NCBI GenBank assembly: GCA_947626195.1
Contig: CANQRF010000004.1
Location: 1-64,000 of the forward strand
Source: an uncultured Eggerthellaceae bacterium
Lineage (GTDB): Bacteria > Actinomycetota > Coriobacteriia > Coriobacteriales > Eggerthellaceae
Direction: 5' to 3'
DNA: 64,000 bases
Shown here: positions 46,778-56,145 of the stretch, piece after piece
Position numbering within the stretch: position 1 is the stretch's first letter
Layout of the letters: each line of letters begins with the position of its first letter
Notes under the pieces: generated by a model
Databases searched by the model: none
Seen by the model: only the letters and a program-made list of their open reading frames with translations
What the model was told of the DNA's origin: nothing
Made by a program: the position numbers and the translations under genes

Positions 46778-46800
46778 TTTGGCTTACGAGGAGGCTTTTC

Positions 46801-47472
46801 GTGTATATCGTCATCGCAGGTGGGGGTAAGGTCGGGTCGTATCTGGCGCAGGTGCTGCTTGACAGCGGCAACGAGGTCGCCGTCATCGAGGAACGACAGG
46901 CAGTCGCCGATCGTCTCGCCGAGGAGCTGACCGGCAGCTATCTCGTCATCAACGGGGACAGCTGCGACTCGCGCATTCAGGAGGATGCCGGCGTGCGCCG
47001 CTGCGATGTCTTCGTGGCGGCTATGGGCGCGGACGATTCGAACCTCGTGTGCTGCGAGATCGCCATGCGCGTCTTCAACGCGCAACGTTGCATCGCACGC
47101 GTGAACAGCCCGAAGAACCTCCGCATCTTCCGCGAGGTCGGCATCGAGTGCGTCTCTTCGACAACGCTTATCGCGAGCCTTATCGAAGAGGAGGCGCTTC
47201 TGGGGTCGGTCAGCGTCGTCACCTCGCTCAATCATGGCAACGTGGTGCTTTCGGAGGTGGTGATCCCCCGCATGAGGCATCATTCGAACGATGACGGCAT
47301 CCTTGTCTCGGAGATCGCGATGCCGCAGGACAGCATCATCATCGCCGTCGCCGAGGAGGACGATGCCGTTGTGGTGAACGAGGGCATGCGTCTTTATCCT
47401 GGCGACAAGGTGATCGTCATCGCCGATTCGAGCATCCTCGCAGAGGTGCGGTCGGTGTTTCGCAACCTTTAA
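46801..47472 (+). CDS. TrkA-type potassium transport regulatory subunit (second of pair)
   Basis: The 223-residue protein begins YIVIAGGGKVGSYLAQVLL, again an RCK Rossmann fold, and ends in a TrkA-C-like domain (LYPGDKVIVIADSSILAEV). A heteromeric ring with the preceding subunit is likely. The GTG at 46801 is chosen over an earlier in-frame start because it begins the fold and follows GAGGAGG. purB starts 24 bp later. Confidence 0.9.
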   Translation: MYIVIAGGGKVGSYLAQVLLDSGNEVAVIEERQAVADRLAEELTGSYLVINGDSCDSRIQEDAGVRRCDVFVAAMGADDSNLVCCEIAMRVFNAQRCIARVNSPKNLRIFREVGIECVSSTTLIASLIEEEALLGSVSVVTSLNHGNVVLSEVVIPRMRHHSNDDGILVSEIAMPQDSIIIAVAEEDDAVVVNEGMRLYPGDKVIVIADSSILAEVRSVFRNL

Positions 47473-47496
47473 AACGCAGACGAGAAAGGTGGTTCC

Positions 47497-48840
47497 ATGA
47501 TCAATCGTTACACGCGCCCACCGATGGGAAGCATCTGGGAGCTCGAAAACAAGTTCTCCATTTGGAAGGAAGTCGAGATCCTTGCCTGCGAGGCGCAGGC
47601 GGAGCTCGGGCAGGCGGGCATCACGCGCGAAGAGGCGCAGTGGATCCGCGATCATGCCGACTTCACCGTTGAGCGCATCGATGAGATCGAGAAGGTCACA
47701 AACCATGATGTGATCGCGTTCACGACGTGCATGGCGGAATATATCGACGCCGACATTCCCGAGGGCGCGGAGAAGCCGAGCCGCTGGGTGCATTACGGCA
47801 TGACGTCCTCCGACCTCGGGGATACCGCCCTCTCTTACCAAATCACGCAGGCGATCGACATCATCCTTGAGGACATTGCCGCGCTTGGCATCGTCTGCAA
47901 GGAGCGCGCCTTTGAGTTCAAGGACACGCTTTGCGTGGGACGCACGCACGGCATCCATGCCGAGCCGATGACCTTCGGCATGAAGTTTGGGAGCTGGGCA
48001 TGGGCGCTGAAGCGCGCACAGACGCGCATGCTCGAGGCGCGCAAGGTGGCGGCGACCGGAGCGATCTCGGGAGCGGTCGGCACCTACTCCTCCATCGATC
48101 CTTATGTGGAGCAGTACGTTTGCGAAAAGCTCGGCCTCACGCCCGATCCGCTCTCCACGCAGGTGCTCGCACGCGATCGCCACGCACAGGTGATGGCGGC
48201 GCTCGCGGTCACCGCATCCACGCTCGAGTCCATCGCGATGCAGGTGCGCCTGCTCCAGCAAAGCGACGTCATCGAGGCGGAGGAGCCGTTCACGAAGGGG
48301 CAGAAGGGCTCCTCGGCCATGCCGCACAAGCGCAACCCGATCACGGCCGAGCGCGTCTGCGGGCTCTCACGCGTGGTGAAGGCGAACGCGCAGGTGGCCT
48401 TCGATGACGTGGCATTGTGGTACGAACGCGACATCTCGCACTCGGGCGCTGAGCGCGTTGCACTGGCAGACAGCTTCATCGCGCTCGACTACATGTTCTC
48501 AAAGATGCAGTGGATGCTCGAAGGGCTTCAAACGTATCCCGCCAAGATGGAGCACAATCTTTGGCGCACGCGCGGGCTCATCTTCTCCTCGAAGGTGCTG
48601 CTTGCGCTTGTCGATACCGGCATCACGCGCGAAGACGCCTACGTGATCGTGCAGCGCAATGCGATGAAGGTGTGGGAGGATATTCAAAACGCCGTCGCCG
48701 GCCCGACGTATCGCGAGCTTCTCGAGGCCGACCCCGATGCGAACCTTACCCCTGAGGTGCTTGATGAGATCTTCGACCCGTGGGATTTCCTCACGCGCAT
48801 CGGCGTCGTCTTCGACCGCCTCTCAACGCTCGAGTTTTAA
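47497..48840 (+). CDS. purB: Adenylosuccinate lyase
   Basis: It makes AMP from adenylosuccinate and AICAR from SAICAR, releasing fumarate. The 447-residue protein has the superfamily loop GSSAMPHKRNPI near 268-279, RTHGIHAEPMTFG near 149 and YGMTSSDLGDTA near 97. The ribosome site is GAAAGGTGG. The stop codon TAA overlaps the next start codon by one base (TAATG), so the amidohydrolase gene is translationally coupled. Confidence 0.95.
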   Translation: MINRYTRPPMGSIWELENKFSIWKEVEILACEAQAELGQAGITREEAQWIRDHADFTVERIDEIEKVTNHDVIAFTTCMAEYIDADIPEGAEKPSRWVHYGMTSSDLGDTALSYQITQAIDIILEDIAALGIVCKERAFEFKDTLCVGRTHGIHAEPMTFGMKFGSWAWALKRAQTRMLEARKVAATGAISGAVGTYSSIDPYVEQYVCEKLGLTPDPLSTQVLARDRHAQVMAALAVTASTLESIAMQVRLLQQSDVIEAEEPFTKGQKGSSAMPHKRNPITAERVCGLSRVVKANAQVAFDDVALWYERDISHSGAERVALADSFIALDYMFSKMQWMLEGLQTYPAKMEHNLWRTRGLIFSSKVLLALVDTGITREDAYVIVQRNAMKVWEDIQNAVAGPTYRELLEADPDANLTPEVLDEIFDPWDFLTRIGVVFDRLSTLEF

Positions 48841-50741
48841 TGCAACCTGCTGACGTCGTTCTTATAAGCAATGCGGTGTTCACGGGGTGCGAGGATGCGC
48901 CGCGGCGGTTGGCGGTTGCGCTTCGCGGAAGCCGCATTCTCTGGGTGGGCAAGCCCGAGGAAGCCACGACGTGGCAAGGCGCGCAGACCGAGGTGCGCGA
49001 CTTCAGCGATGCGCTCATCATGGCGGGCTTTCACGACGCGCATCTGCACTTCTTCCATTCGGCGCTCTATGGCTCACCCCTTGCGGAACGTTTCTTGGGG
49101 GAGAACGAGGCGGATTGTGTTGTCCGGCTTGCGCCGCTTGCGGCACGTCGACCGCGAGGGTCGTGGCTCTTAGCGCAGGGCTGGCGCGATTACCGCTGGA
49201 ATCCGTCGACGCGTCCGACGAAACATTCGCTTGATGCGGTTTATCCTGATCGTCCCGTAGCGCTCTATTCGGGAGACGCCCATACGTTGTGGCTCAACAG
49301 CTGCGCTCTGGCACGCTTGGGGATAACGAACGCCTCGCAGTCTCCCGAGGGCGGCTATTACGAGCGCGATGCCGCAGGCGAGCTTACGGGCATCGTCGGA
49401 GAGGCGGCGGCGATGGAGCTCATGCCGCGTATCGTTGCGGAGTTTTCCACCGAAGAGCTCATGGATGCCTACCGCGGTTTTGAGCGTAAGCTCAACAGCG
49501 AGGGTATCACATCTATCTGCGATGTGTCGCTTATGGCGCATCCAGGGCTCGATTTCGTTCGTGAAGACCTGTTCTTGGCGCTCGAAGAGACCGGTGAGCT
49601 GACCATTCGGCCCCATCTCTTTCCGACGCTTTTGGAGGATTTCGCTCGTTATGAGGCGCTTCGCGAGGCGTGCCGCGGGGACCTCGTGACGGTGCGCGGT
49701 TTGAAGCAGTTCTTCGACGGCGTGTCGAGCCAGCACACGGCATGGCTGCACGATCTCTACACCAATGCGCGGACGTCCGACGATCGCGGGGCGCCGCTCT
49801 GCGACCCTGAGCGAATGCGCCATCTTGCCATGGGGGCGCACGAGCGCGGCATTCCCGTGCGGATCCACACGATCGGGGATGAGGCCATCCACGTCGCGCT
49901 TGACATCATCGAGGAAGCACAAGCGCGCATCGGCAAGCTCCCTGATGGGAGGCACCATTCGTTGGAGCATTTGGAGAACTTCCAACCGGAGGACATCGCA
50001 CGCATCGCGCGGCTTGGCGTGGTTGCGTCGGTGCAGCCGCGTCACATCACGCTCGACCCTGGCGGCCCCGAACGCGATCTCGGCGCCGAGCGCGTTCCCC
50101 TCATGTGGCCGTTCGCTGCGCTCCTGCGCGCTGGCGCGGTGCTCGCCTTCGGCACCGATTCTCCGGTGACCGACACCAGCCCCTTCGACAACGTGTATAT
50201 GGCGATGACGCGCCAAGACAGCAAGACGTGCGAGCCGCAAGGAGGATGGCTGCCCGACGAGCGCATCACGCTTGCGCAAGCGCTGCGCGCCTACACGGCG
50301 GGAAGCGCCACGGCGGCGAACCATCAAGACGAGCTAGGAACGCTCGAGGCGGGAAAGCTCGCCGACATTATTGTCTTAGATCGGAACCCTTTTGCCCCAG
50401 AAGGCTGTGCGCATCTTCGCGGTGAGGTGGATTCCGATGACGCGAATTGCGCGCGAGCTGTGGGAGGCAATGCAGGAGCCTGTGCTGGGTGTGGCGCGGA
50501 GGCCCTTCCGGGAGGCGAGCTTCATATCGCGCAGGCGGAGGCCATCAAGCAAGCGCGCGTGCAGGCCACCTACGTGGGGCGGAAAGCTCGTCTACGAGTG
50601 AGCGCTCGGGGAAGGCGCATCCCAGGCCGGAAACTCTCTTCGCATAGGCGGCCTTGCCAGTTGGATGCCTCATCATATGAAGACGTCTTCACAACCAAGA
50701 GAGCTCCATGCATGTCGCGCGGCTGTTGGCTGGAGATTTGA
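48840..50741 (+). CDS. YtcJ-type amidohydrolase with a late frameshift
   Basis: A metal-dependent hydrolase of the amidohydrolase superfamily, likely acting on an amide or imide. Markers are AGFHDAHLHFFHSA near 61 (HxH), IHTIGDEAIHVAL near 342 and AFGTDSPVTD near 437. The normal ending is reached only in another frame: at the GGGG run 50576-50579 one G too many turns ATYVGGKLVYE-stop (ending at 50601) into a 47-residue run-on ending at 50741. A ~45-residue Gly/Ala/Cys-rich insertion precedes this point. It may be a sequencing error, a slippery run or a lesion. Substrate unknown. Confidence 0.75.
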   Translation: MQPADVVLISNAVFTGCEDAPRRLAVALRGSRILWVGKPEEATTWQGAQTEVRDFSDALIMAGFHDAHLHFFHSALYGSPLAERFLGENEADCVVRLAPLAARRPRGSWLLAQGWRDYRWNPSTRPTKHSLDAVYPDRPVALYSGDAHTLWLNSCALARLGITNASQSPEGGYYERDAAGELTGIVGEAAAMELMPRIVAEFSTEELMDAYRGFERKLNSEGITSICDVSLMAHPGLDFVREDLFLALEETGELTIRPHLFPTLLEDFARYEALREACRGDLVTVRGLKQFFDGVSSQHTAWLHDLYTNARTSDDRGAPLCDPERMRHLAMGAHERGIPVRIHTIGDEAIHVALDIIEEAQARIGKLPDGRHHSLEHLENFQPEDIARIARLGVVASVQPRHITLDPGGPERDLGAERVPLMWPFAALLRAGAVLAFGTDSPVTDTSPFDNVYMAMTRQDSKTCEPQGGWLPDERITLAQALRAYTAGSATAANHQDELGTLEAGKLADIIVLDRNPFAPEGCAHLRGEVDSDDANCARAVGGNAGACAGCGAEALPGGELHIAQAEAIKQARVQATYVGRKARLRVSARGRRIPGRKLSSHRRPCQLDASSYEDVFTTKRAPCMSRGCWLEI

Positions 50742-50783
50742 CCGCATAGCGAACCTCTCGCTCGGCTTCGGGGAAAGAGGCTT

Positions 50784-50857
50784 TACAATAGCGGCATCCG
50801 TAAGACGGAAAGCCGTATCGGGAGGGCGTGAGCTTGGCGGCTGCGCCCTTCTTTTTT
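50784..50857 (+). promoter_or_regulatory. Promoter and attenuator-like leader of the serA-like gene
   Basis: TACAAT lies at 50784-50789. The leader can form a first hairpin CGGC..CCGT-AAG-ACGG..GCCG, then an intrinsic terminator: GGAGGGCG (50821-50828) with CGCCCTTC (50844-50851) followed by six T. Only 24 bp separate the T-run from the start codon, so the gene's message must read through. No known riboswitch class was recognised. The terminator could also serve the upstream amidohydrolase gene. Confidence 0.5.
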
Positions 50858-50881
50858 CTGCGATGCCGAAGGAGGATCGCC

Positions 50882-51802
50882 ATGTATAAAATCCATTGCT
50901 TGAACAACATCTCTCCCAAGGGCCTGGCGCTGCTCACGCCCGACTACGAGCTCACCGACAACATCAAGGAGGCTGACGCCATCCTCGTGCGCAGTGCCAA
51001 CATGCACGAGATGGAGATCTCGCCTACGCTCAAGTGCGTTGCGCGTGCCGGCGCCGGCGTGAACAACATCCCGCTCGACGCCATGGCGGAAAAGGGCATT
51101 CCCGTATTCAATACGCCCGGCGCGAATGCGAACGGCGTGAAGGAGCTCGTGATCTGCGGCATGCTGCTCGCTGCACGCGATGTGGTGGGCGGTATCGAGT
51201 GGGTGCGCGCGAATGCCGACGATCCCGACATTGCGAAGACGACTGAGAAGGCGAAGAAGCAGTTCGCGGGCACCGAGATCACGGACAAGGCTCTCGGCGT
51301 GATCGGCCTCGGCGCCATCGGGAAGCTCGTCGTGGGCGCTGCGGAGGCGCTCGGCATGCACGTCATCGGATACGATCCGTTCTGCGACGAGGCGAAGGCC
51401 GCGGCCATATCGCCCTCGATGCAGTTCACGGCCGACATCAAGGGCCTCTATGAGGCAAGCGACTACGTGACGATCCATGTGCCGGCAACCGCCGATACGA
51501 AGGGCATGATCGACGCTCAGGCGATCGAGCAGATGAAAGACGGCGTGGTGTTTCTGAACTTCGCACGCGACAGCCTCGTGAACGACGCCGACATGGCGGC
51601 GTCGCTCGCCTCGGGAAAGGTGGCGCGCTACGTGACCGATTTCCCGAATGCGGCGGTGGCGAAGATGGAGGGTGCGATCATCATTCCGCACTTGGGCGCT
51701 TCCACCGAGGAGAGCGAAGACAACTGCGCGATTATGGCGGTGCGCGAGGTGATGGATTACCTCGAGACCGGCACGAAATCGCACTGCGTGAACGGACTTT
51801 AA
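50882..51802 (+). CDS. serA: D-3-phosphoglycerate dehydrogenase-like 2-hydroxyacid dehydrogenase, short form
   Basis: The 306-residue protein has the D-2-hydroxyacid dehydrogenase fold: ARAGAGVNNIPLDAMAEKGI near 58, NAD-binding LGVIGLGAIGKLVVGAA near 139, and the catalytic His in IIPHLGASTEESEDN near 264. It lacks the C-terminal ACT domain, so serine feedback at the protein level is unlikely; control may sit in the leader. Oxidation of 3-phosphoglycerate to start serine synthesis is the best guess; another 2-hydroxyacid is possible. The ATG follows AAGGAGG. Confidence 0.82.
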   Translation: MYKIHCLNNISPKGLALLTPDYELTDNIKEADAILVRSANMHEMEISPTLKCVARAGAGVNNIPLDAMAEKGIPVFNTPGANANGVKELVICGMLLAARDVVGGIEWVRANADDPDIAKTTEKAKKQFAGTEITDKALGVIGLGAIGKLVVGAAEALGMHVIGYDPFCDEAKAAAISPSMQFTADIKGLYEASDYVTIHVPATADTKGMIDAQAIEQMKDGVVFLNFARDSLVNDADMAASLASGKVARYVTDFPNAAVAKMEGAIIIPHLGASTEESEDNCAIMAVREVMDYLETGTKSHCVNGL

Positions 51803-51848
51803 GCGAACGGGCGAGCCGACGATAAGAGCTCAAGGATGATTTCAGGGG

Positions 51849-51874
51849 AAGGCCGATCGTTCATCGACGGCCTT
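51849..51874 (+). terminator. Terminator after the serA-like gene
   Basis: AAGGCCG and CGGCCTT pair around a short loop with further internal ATCG/CGA pairing, followed by CTTCCTTTTG. Confidence 0.7.
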
Positions 51875-51930
51875 CTTCCTTTTGTGCGTATGAGCTCCGC
51901 GCGGCTCGCGCGGTCCGTTAGCTCCGCGCG

Positions 51931-53337
51931 CTAAAGCAGCCCCATGAGCTGCCAATAGGGCACCGAGACAACCAATCCCAAAAAGCAGAACAGCGTATAG
52001 GGAACGCAGTATTTCGCCATGTCCCCGTGGCGCACCATCTCCCCGTCCACCGCATAGAAGGCGGTGAGGTAAATGGAGTTCTGGTACATCACGAACCACG
52101 GATTCAAGAGCGCGTAGACGCAGAAGCCCAGCACCCAGACGTTGATGCCGAAGGCCGTCACGAGCGGCAGCATGAACGTCATGAAGATGTTCACGTAAGC
52201 CACCTCCGAGACGATGAGGAAGCGCAGGAGCACGGTCACCGTGCCGACGCCCAAGACGAAAGCGTAGGGGTTCGAGGCCACGAAGTTGAATACCGGTGCG
52301 CATTGCTCCACCAGCCACACGTCGATGCCCAAGTATTTGAACACCGTGGCGAGGCCCAGCGCCACCCCGATGAAGATCAGCGATTCCCACGCCACGAACG
52401 AACGGAAGTCCGACTTGTCGAAGATGCCGCAGAGCACCGTGGCCACGAGCGCCCCTAGGGCAACCACGTGGGTCTCGATGCCGTGGAGAGGCTCGATGAT
52501 CCACAAGACGATGGTGACCGCGATGATGGCGAGCATCTGCTTCTCGTGGAGCGACAACGGCCCGAGATCCTCGCCCAGCTCCAAAGGCCCCGTGGCCTTC
52601 GCGGCCCGTTCCTGAGATTTCCTCGGCCCGTAGAGCTTCACCAAAGCCAGGTAGTTCAGCACCGTGACCACCAAAAACCACGGGAGCGCCGCCAAAAACC
52701 AATGGACCATATCGAATTGCTGCTGCGTCTCTTCTGGCAGCAGGCCCACGATGGCGGGCCCGATGATCGATGCGGTGATCACCGCCGGCGCGATGGTGCG
52801 GATGCCTGTGAACATGGCCAAGAAGATGCCGTTCGCCTCGCGGCTCTTGTCTTGATAGCCGAGCGATTGGCTAATGCCGCGCGAGAGGGGCGCCAGCATC
52901 ACCGCCTTGGCCGACAGGCTGGGAATCAAAGGGCCGATGAGCGTTCCGGTGGCTATGAGGCCGGCCGCTTGTGCCTTGAACGTGCGGGGAAACACCTTGA
53001 GGATGCCCAGTGCGATGCGGCGCAGCAGGCCGCTTTTCTGCATCCCGAGCCCGAGACCGAACGCCGCCACCAAGAGCCACCACGTGGATGTGGAGAAGGC
53101 CGAGAACGCCACTTCGGTGGGCACGTGGGCGATGACGATGAACAGCACCGCCATCAAAAGCGCGGTGACGTATTCGGGCAAGATCTTCACCACCCACCAG
53201 CAAATGCTCAAGATAAGGATGCCGAGCGCCGCCGTCGGCTCGAAGCCCAAGCCGGGGAATGGCTGCGCTGCCAGAACGGCCACGCAGGCAACGACGCCGA
53301 GCAAGGCGCCGGCTATTTGGTAGGGCTTTCGTCCCAT
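51931..53337 (-). CDS. DASS/SLC13-family divalent anion:sodium symporter-like transporter
   Basis: The 468-residue protein has about a dozen hydrophobic segments. TSTWWLLVAAFGLGLGMQKSGLLRRIALGIL near 82-112 (seen in pieces) and FVAWESLIFIGVALGLATVFKYLGIDVW near 310 are typical of the family that carries dicarboxylates, citrate or sulfate. TGTLIGPLIPSLSAKAVMLA near 129 resembles the substrate SNT-type region. Substrate not determined; a C4-dicarboxylate such as fumarate would fit the anaerobic context (inference). It is divergent from the Fe-S/FAD fusion gene, with a ~200-bp shared control region. Confidence 0.87.
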   Translation of the reverse strand: MGRKPYQIAGALLGVVACVAVLAAQPFPGLGFEPTAALGILILSICWWVVKILPEYVTALLMAVLFIVIAHVPTEVAFSAFSTSTWWLLVAAFGLGLGMQKSGLLRRIALGILKVFPRTFKAQAAGLIATGTLIGPLIPSLSAKAVMLAPLSRGISQSLGYQDKSREANGIFLAMFTGIRTIAPAVITASIIGPAIVGLLPEETQQQFDMVHWFLAALPWFLVVTVLNYLALVKLYGPRKSQERAAKATGPLELGEDLGPLSLHEKQMLAIIAVTIVLWIIEPLHGIETHVVALGALVATVLCGIFDKSDFRSFVAWESLIFIGVALGLATVFKYLGIDVWLVEQCAPVFNFVASNPYAFVLGVGTVTVLLRFLIVSEVAYVNIFMTFMLPLVTAFGINVWVLGFCVYALLNPWFVMYQNSIYLTAFYAVDGEMVRHGDMAKYCVPYTLFCFLGLVVSVPYWQLMGLL

Positions 53338-53478
53338 ATTTGCACCCTCAGAGCCACACGGTGATCCTTTCCGTTCTCAATCCTTTACGATAATACCGCT
53401 TTCTCAGGGTTTGGGTGCGAGAGTATCGATGGCGCACGGGTCAAAATGAAGTATCCTTGCAACAGCGCACTGCGAACA

Positions 53479-53497
53479 CATTGCGAACAGCGCAATG
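53479..53497. promoter_or_regulatory. Perfect 19-bp dyad upstream of the Fe-S/FAD fusion gene
   Basis: CATTGCG-AACAG-CGCAATG is a perfect inverted repeat, 41 bp before the start codon and inside the divergent region shared with the DASS transporter gene. It is a good operator candidate for an unidentified dimeric regulator. Confidence 0.5.
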
Positions 53498-53538
53498 AGG
53501 CCAAGCGGCTCTTGAGCTTAAGGAGGAAGAGAGAGACG

Positions 53539-56016
53539 ATGGACCTTCTTCAAAGCAGCCCCACTTACTGGGCATTCTCGGGCCAATGCACCCAATGCGG
53601 CCATTGCCGCGATGCTTGCGACTCGCTCACGAGCGCGGACATGACGTTGGGCGAGATCGCGAACGGGCTCTTGGAAGCCGAGAGGGAATCCTCAACCGTT
53701 GAGGAGGTGGCGGCCCGCATCGCCGCGAACGAGCGGCTCGTGCAGGCCATCCGCGGGTGCTTCTTCTGCACGACCTGCAAAAACACCTGCTTTGCCCACA
53801 ACGACGTGTGCGATCTGATCTACCACGCCCGCAAAGACCTTCAGGGCTTGGGGCTCATTGAACGGGATTCATGGTCGACGGTGGAGGTTGACAGGGAATG
53901 GGACATCTTCACCGCCTATCGCGCGGTGTATGGAATCGGCTATCCCGACCTGACGCGCCATATCGCCAACGAATACCACGACGCGGCCTCCGATTGCGCC
54001 GTGGCGTTCTTTCCCGGGTGCTCGCTCGCTGCCTACGGCCCTGAGCTCACGCGCGAGGTGTTTGCCACCGTGGAGGAGCTCGGGGGCAAGGCCACGATGA
54101 TCGACCATTGCTGCGGTTCGCCCTTGAAGAGCGCCGGCTTCTTCGACCGCGCCGACGATCTCTGCGATCGCAATGCCGACGAGATCGTGGCCTCGGGAGC
54201 CGAGAAGCTCGTGTGCGTGTGCCCGGGATGCGCCAATGCCATGAGGGATGCGTTGCGCCGTCGGGGCATACCCGTCGAGGTGCAATCGCTGGCGGGTTTT
54301 CTCGTCGAGCACGGGTTCAAGCCCAAGCGCCCATTGCCCGCATCGCCGCTCTATCTCTCCAAATCTTGCCAAGATCGCGACGGGCGCTATCTGGACGAGA
54401 CCTTGGCCCTGCTTGGCTTAGACCCATCGGCGCCGACGATTTTCCATGGCTGCTGCGGTGCCGGCGGGGCCGTGAGCTCGTTCGATCCCAATCGTCAAGA
54501 CGTGCAGGCCGATGCTAAGCTGTCCTTTGCACCCGATGGGGCCTGCGTGGTGACGATGTGCCCCACCTGCACCTATACCTATGGGTTTTACCTGATGAAG
54601 AACCCCCGCCCGCTGCCGAACAAGCACTATGCCGAGCTGGCGTTCGAGAACCAGTTCGATTGGCCCCTTGTGTTCAGCCAATTGAGCTCCATTTGGTCTG
54701 GCGAATACGGGCCGTGGCTCGCGACGGTGTTCGACTCCCAGCCAACGGTGGCGATCATCGGCTATGGCACGGCCGCCGTCAACGCCATCTTCGCCTTGCG
54801 CGCCAATGGCTACCAAGGGCGCATCGCCGTGTTCTCCGACACCGATACGCCGCCCTATTCCCCCATCCTCACGTCGTACTTTGCCGGCGGGGAGATCGCC
54901 TATGAAGCGTGTTTCCCTTGGAGCGATGGGCAGCTGGCGAAGCTCAACGTGGAGCTGCATGCCGGGGAGCCGGTCGTTGAGCTCGTGCCCTCGGCCCATG
55001 AGATCATCACCGCCCACGGCCGCTTTACCTACGATAAGTGCCTCGTCGCCTCGGGCGCCTCGCCCTCGTTGGCGGGCTTTCCCCAAACGGAGGGCTATCG
55101 CCCGCTGGTGCTTCGCACGTTGGCCGACGCCGAACGGCTGATTAGCGCCATCGAAGACGGCTCCTGCCGCCGGATCCTCATCAGCGGCGCCTCGATGGTG
55201 GCGCTCAAGGCCCTGGAAGCTTGCCTGAATCGAGGCATCGAGACCTCGCTCGTGGGCATCAATCCCCATATTCTCGATTTCAACGCATTGCCGCCGACGG
55301 CTGAGCGCTTCGAGAGGGGGCTTCGCTCCTATGGAGTGCAGATGCGATTCGGGCAATCCATCGCCGACGTGGAAGTTTGCGATGGTCGGGATTCGTCGGG
55401 CGGGCTCGCCGCTTCTGACGGGGCTCCCCATCGCCTCAAAGTCACCTTCTCCAGCGGGGAAGAGGATTTCTTCGATGAGGTCTTGGTGGCCCACGGCGTT
55501 CGGTCCAATCTGGATTTCATTGCTCCGGATGCATTAGAGATAGACCGTGCCCTCGTGGTGGATGAGCATATGCGCACGAGCGATCCCGATGTTTATGCCG
55601 CCGGCGACGTGGCCCAGGCCCTCGAGCTCATTTCCGGCGAGAAGCGCGTCGTGGGGCTCTGGAAAAACGCGGCGGTTCAGGGAACGTGCGCCGGAAGGGC
55701 CATGGCGGCGGAATTGTCGGGCGCATCGGTGGCAGAGGTGCCGCCCTATCAAGGCTCCATTCCCATGAACTCCATCGCCGTCAAGGACACGCTGTTCCTT
55801 TCGGCGGGCACCACCATGTTAACGGATAGCCATTTCTATCGCGTGCGCGAAGAAGACGATATGACGGTGATCTACATTTTCGAAAAGGGCGCTGATGGGG
55901 AATCCGAGCGCTTGGTGGGCTTCAACCTCACCTGCGATAAGGACGAACCCGGCGGAAGGGCCTACGATATAGGGGCCATGCTCACCATGCGCATCGAGGA
56001 GGCGTGTCGCAGATGA
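53539..56016 (+). CDS. Fusion oxidoreductase: GlpC/HdrD-like Fe-S half plus FAD/NAD(P)-binding half
   Basis: The 825-residue protein joins two modules usually separate. Residues 1-100 have two 4Fe-4S sites, CTQCGHCRDAC (17-27) and CFFCTTCKNTC (74-84). Residues 150-350 hold two CCG-type repeats (Cys-Cys at 191-192 and 305-306, with partner cysteines near 226-231 and 341-344), as in GlpC and heterodisulfide reductase HdrD. From ~402 a pyridine-nucleotide-disulfide-type FAD fold begins VAIIGYGTAAVNAIFAL and includes DPDVYAAGDVAQALEL near 682. Substrate unknown; electron transfer between NAD(P)H/FAD and a thiol or quinone site is inferred. The ATG at 53539 follows AGGAGGAAG. Confidence 0.85.
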   Translation: MDLLQSSPTYWAFSGQCTQCGHCRDACDSLTSADMTLGEIANGLLEAERESSTVEEVAARIAANERLVQAIRGCFFCTTCKNTCFAHNDVCDLIYHARKDLQGLGLIERDSWSTVEVDREWDIFTAYRAVYGIGYPDLTRHIANEYHDAASDCAVAFFPGCSLAAYGPELTREVFATVEELGGKATMIDHCCGSPLKSAGFFDRADDLCDRNADEIVASGAEKLVCVCPGCANAMRDALRRRGIPVEVQSLAGFLVEHGFKPKRPLPASPLYLSKSCQDRDGRYLDETLALLGLDPSAPTIFHGCCGAGGAVSSFDPNRQDVQADAKLSFAPDGACVVTMCPTCTYTYGFYLMKNPRPLPNKHYAELAFENQFDWPLVFSQLSSIWSGEYGPWLATVFDSQPTVAIIGYGTAAVNAIFALRANGYQGRIAVFSDTDTPPYSPILTSYFAGGEIAYEACFPWSDGQLAKLNVELHAGEPVVELVPSAHEIITAHGRFTYDKCLVASGASPSLAGFPQTEGYRPLVLRTLADAERLISAIEDGSCRRILISGASMVALKALEACLNRGIETSLVGINPHILDFNALPPTAERFERGLRSYGVQMRFGQSIADVEVCDGRDSSGGLAASDGAPHRLKVTFSSGEEDFFDEVLVAHGVRSNLDFIAPDALEIDRALVVDEHMRTSDPDVYAAGDVAQALELISGEKRVVGLWKNAAVQGTCAGRAMAAELSGASVAEVPPYQGSIPMNSIAVKDTLFLSAGTTMLTDSHFYRVREEDDMTVIYIFEKGADGESERLVGFNLTCDKDEPGGRAYDIGAMLTMRIEEACRR

Positions 56017-56145
56017 GATGGCGCAAATGAGATGGCGCCGCCTGTATCTTATCCGTTGCGCCGTCGTCGTTTCCCACGCATTTGATTAACGCTGCGGATT
56101 GTGACAAAATGCCATCTGCGAACCGGAAGCCGGTTGGCGCCATAT

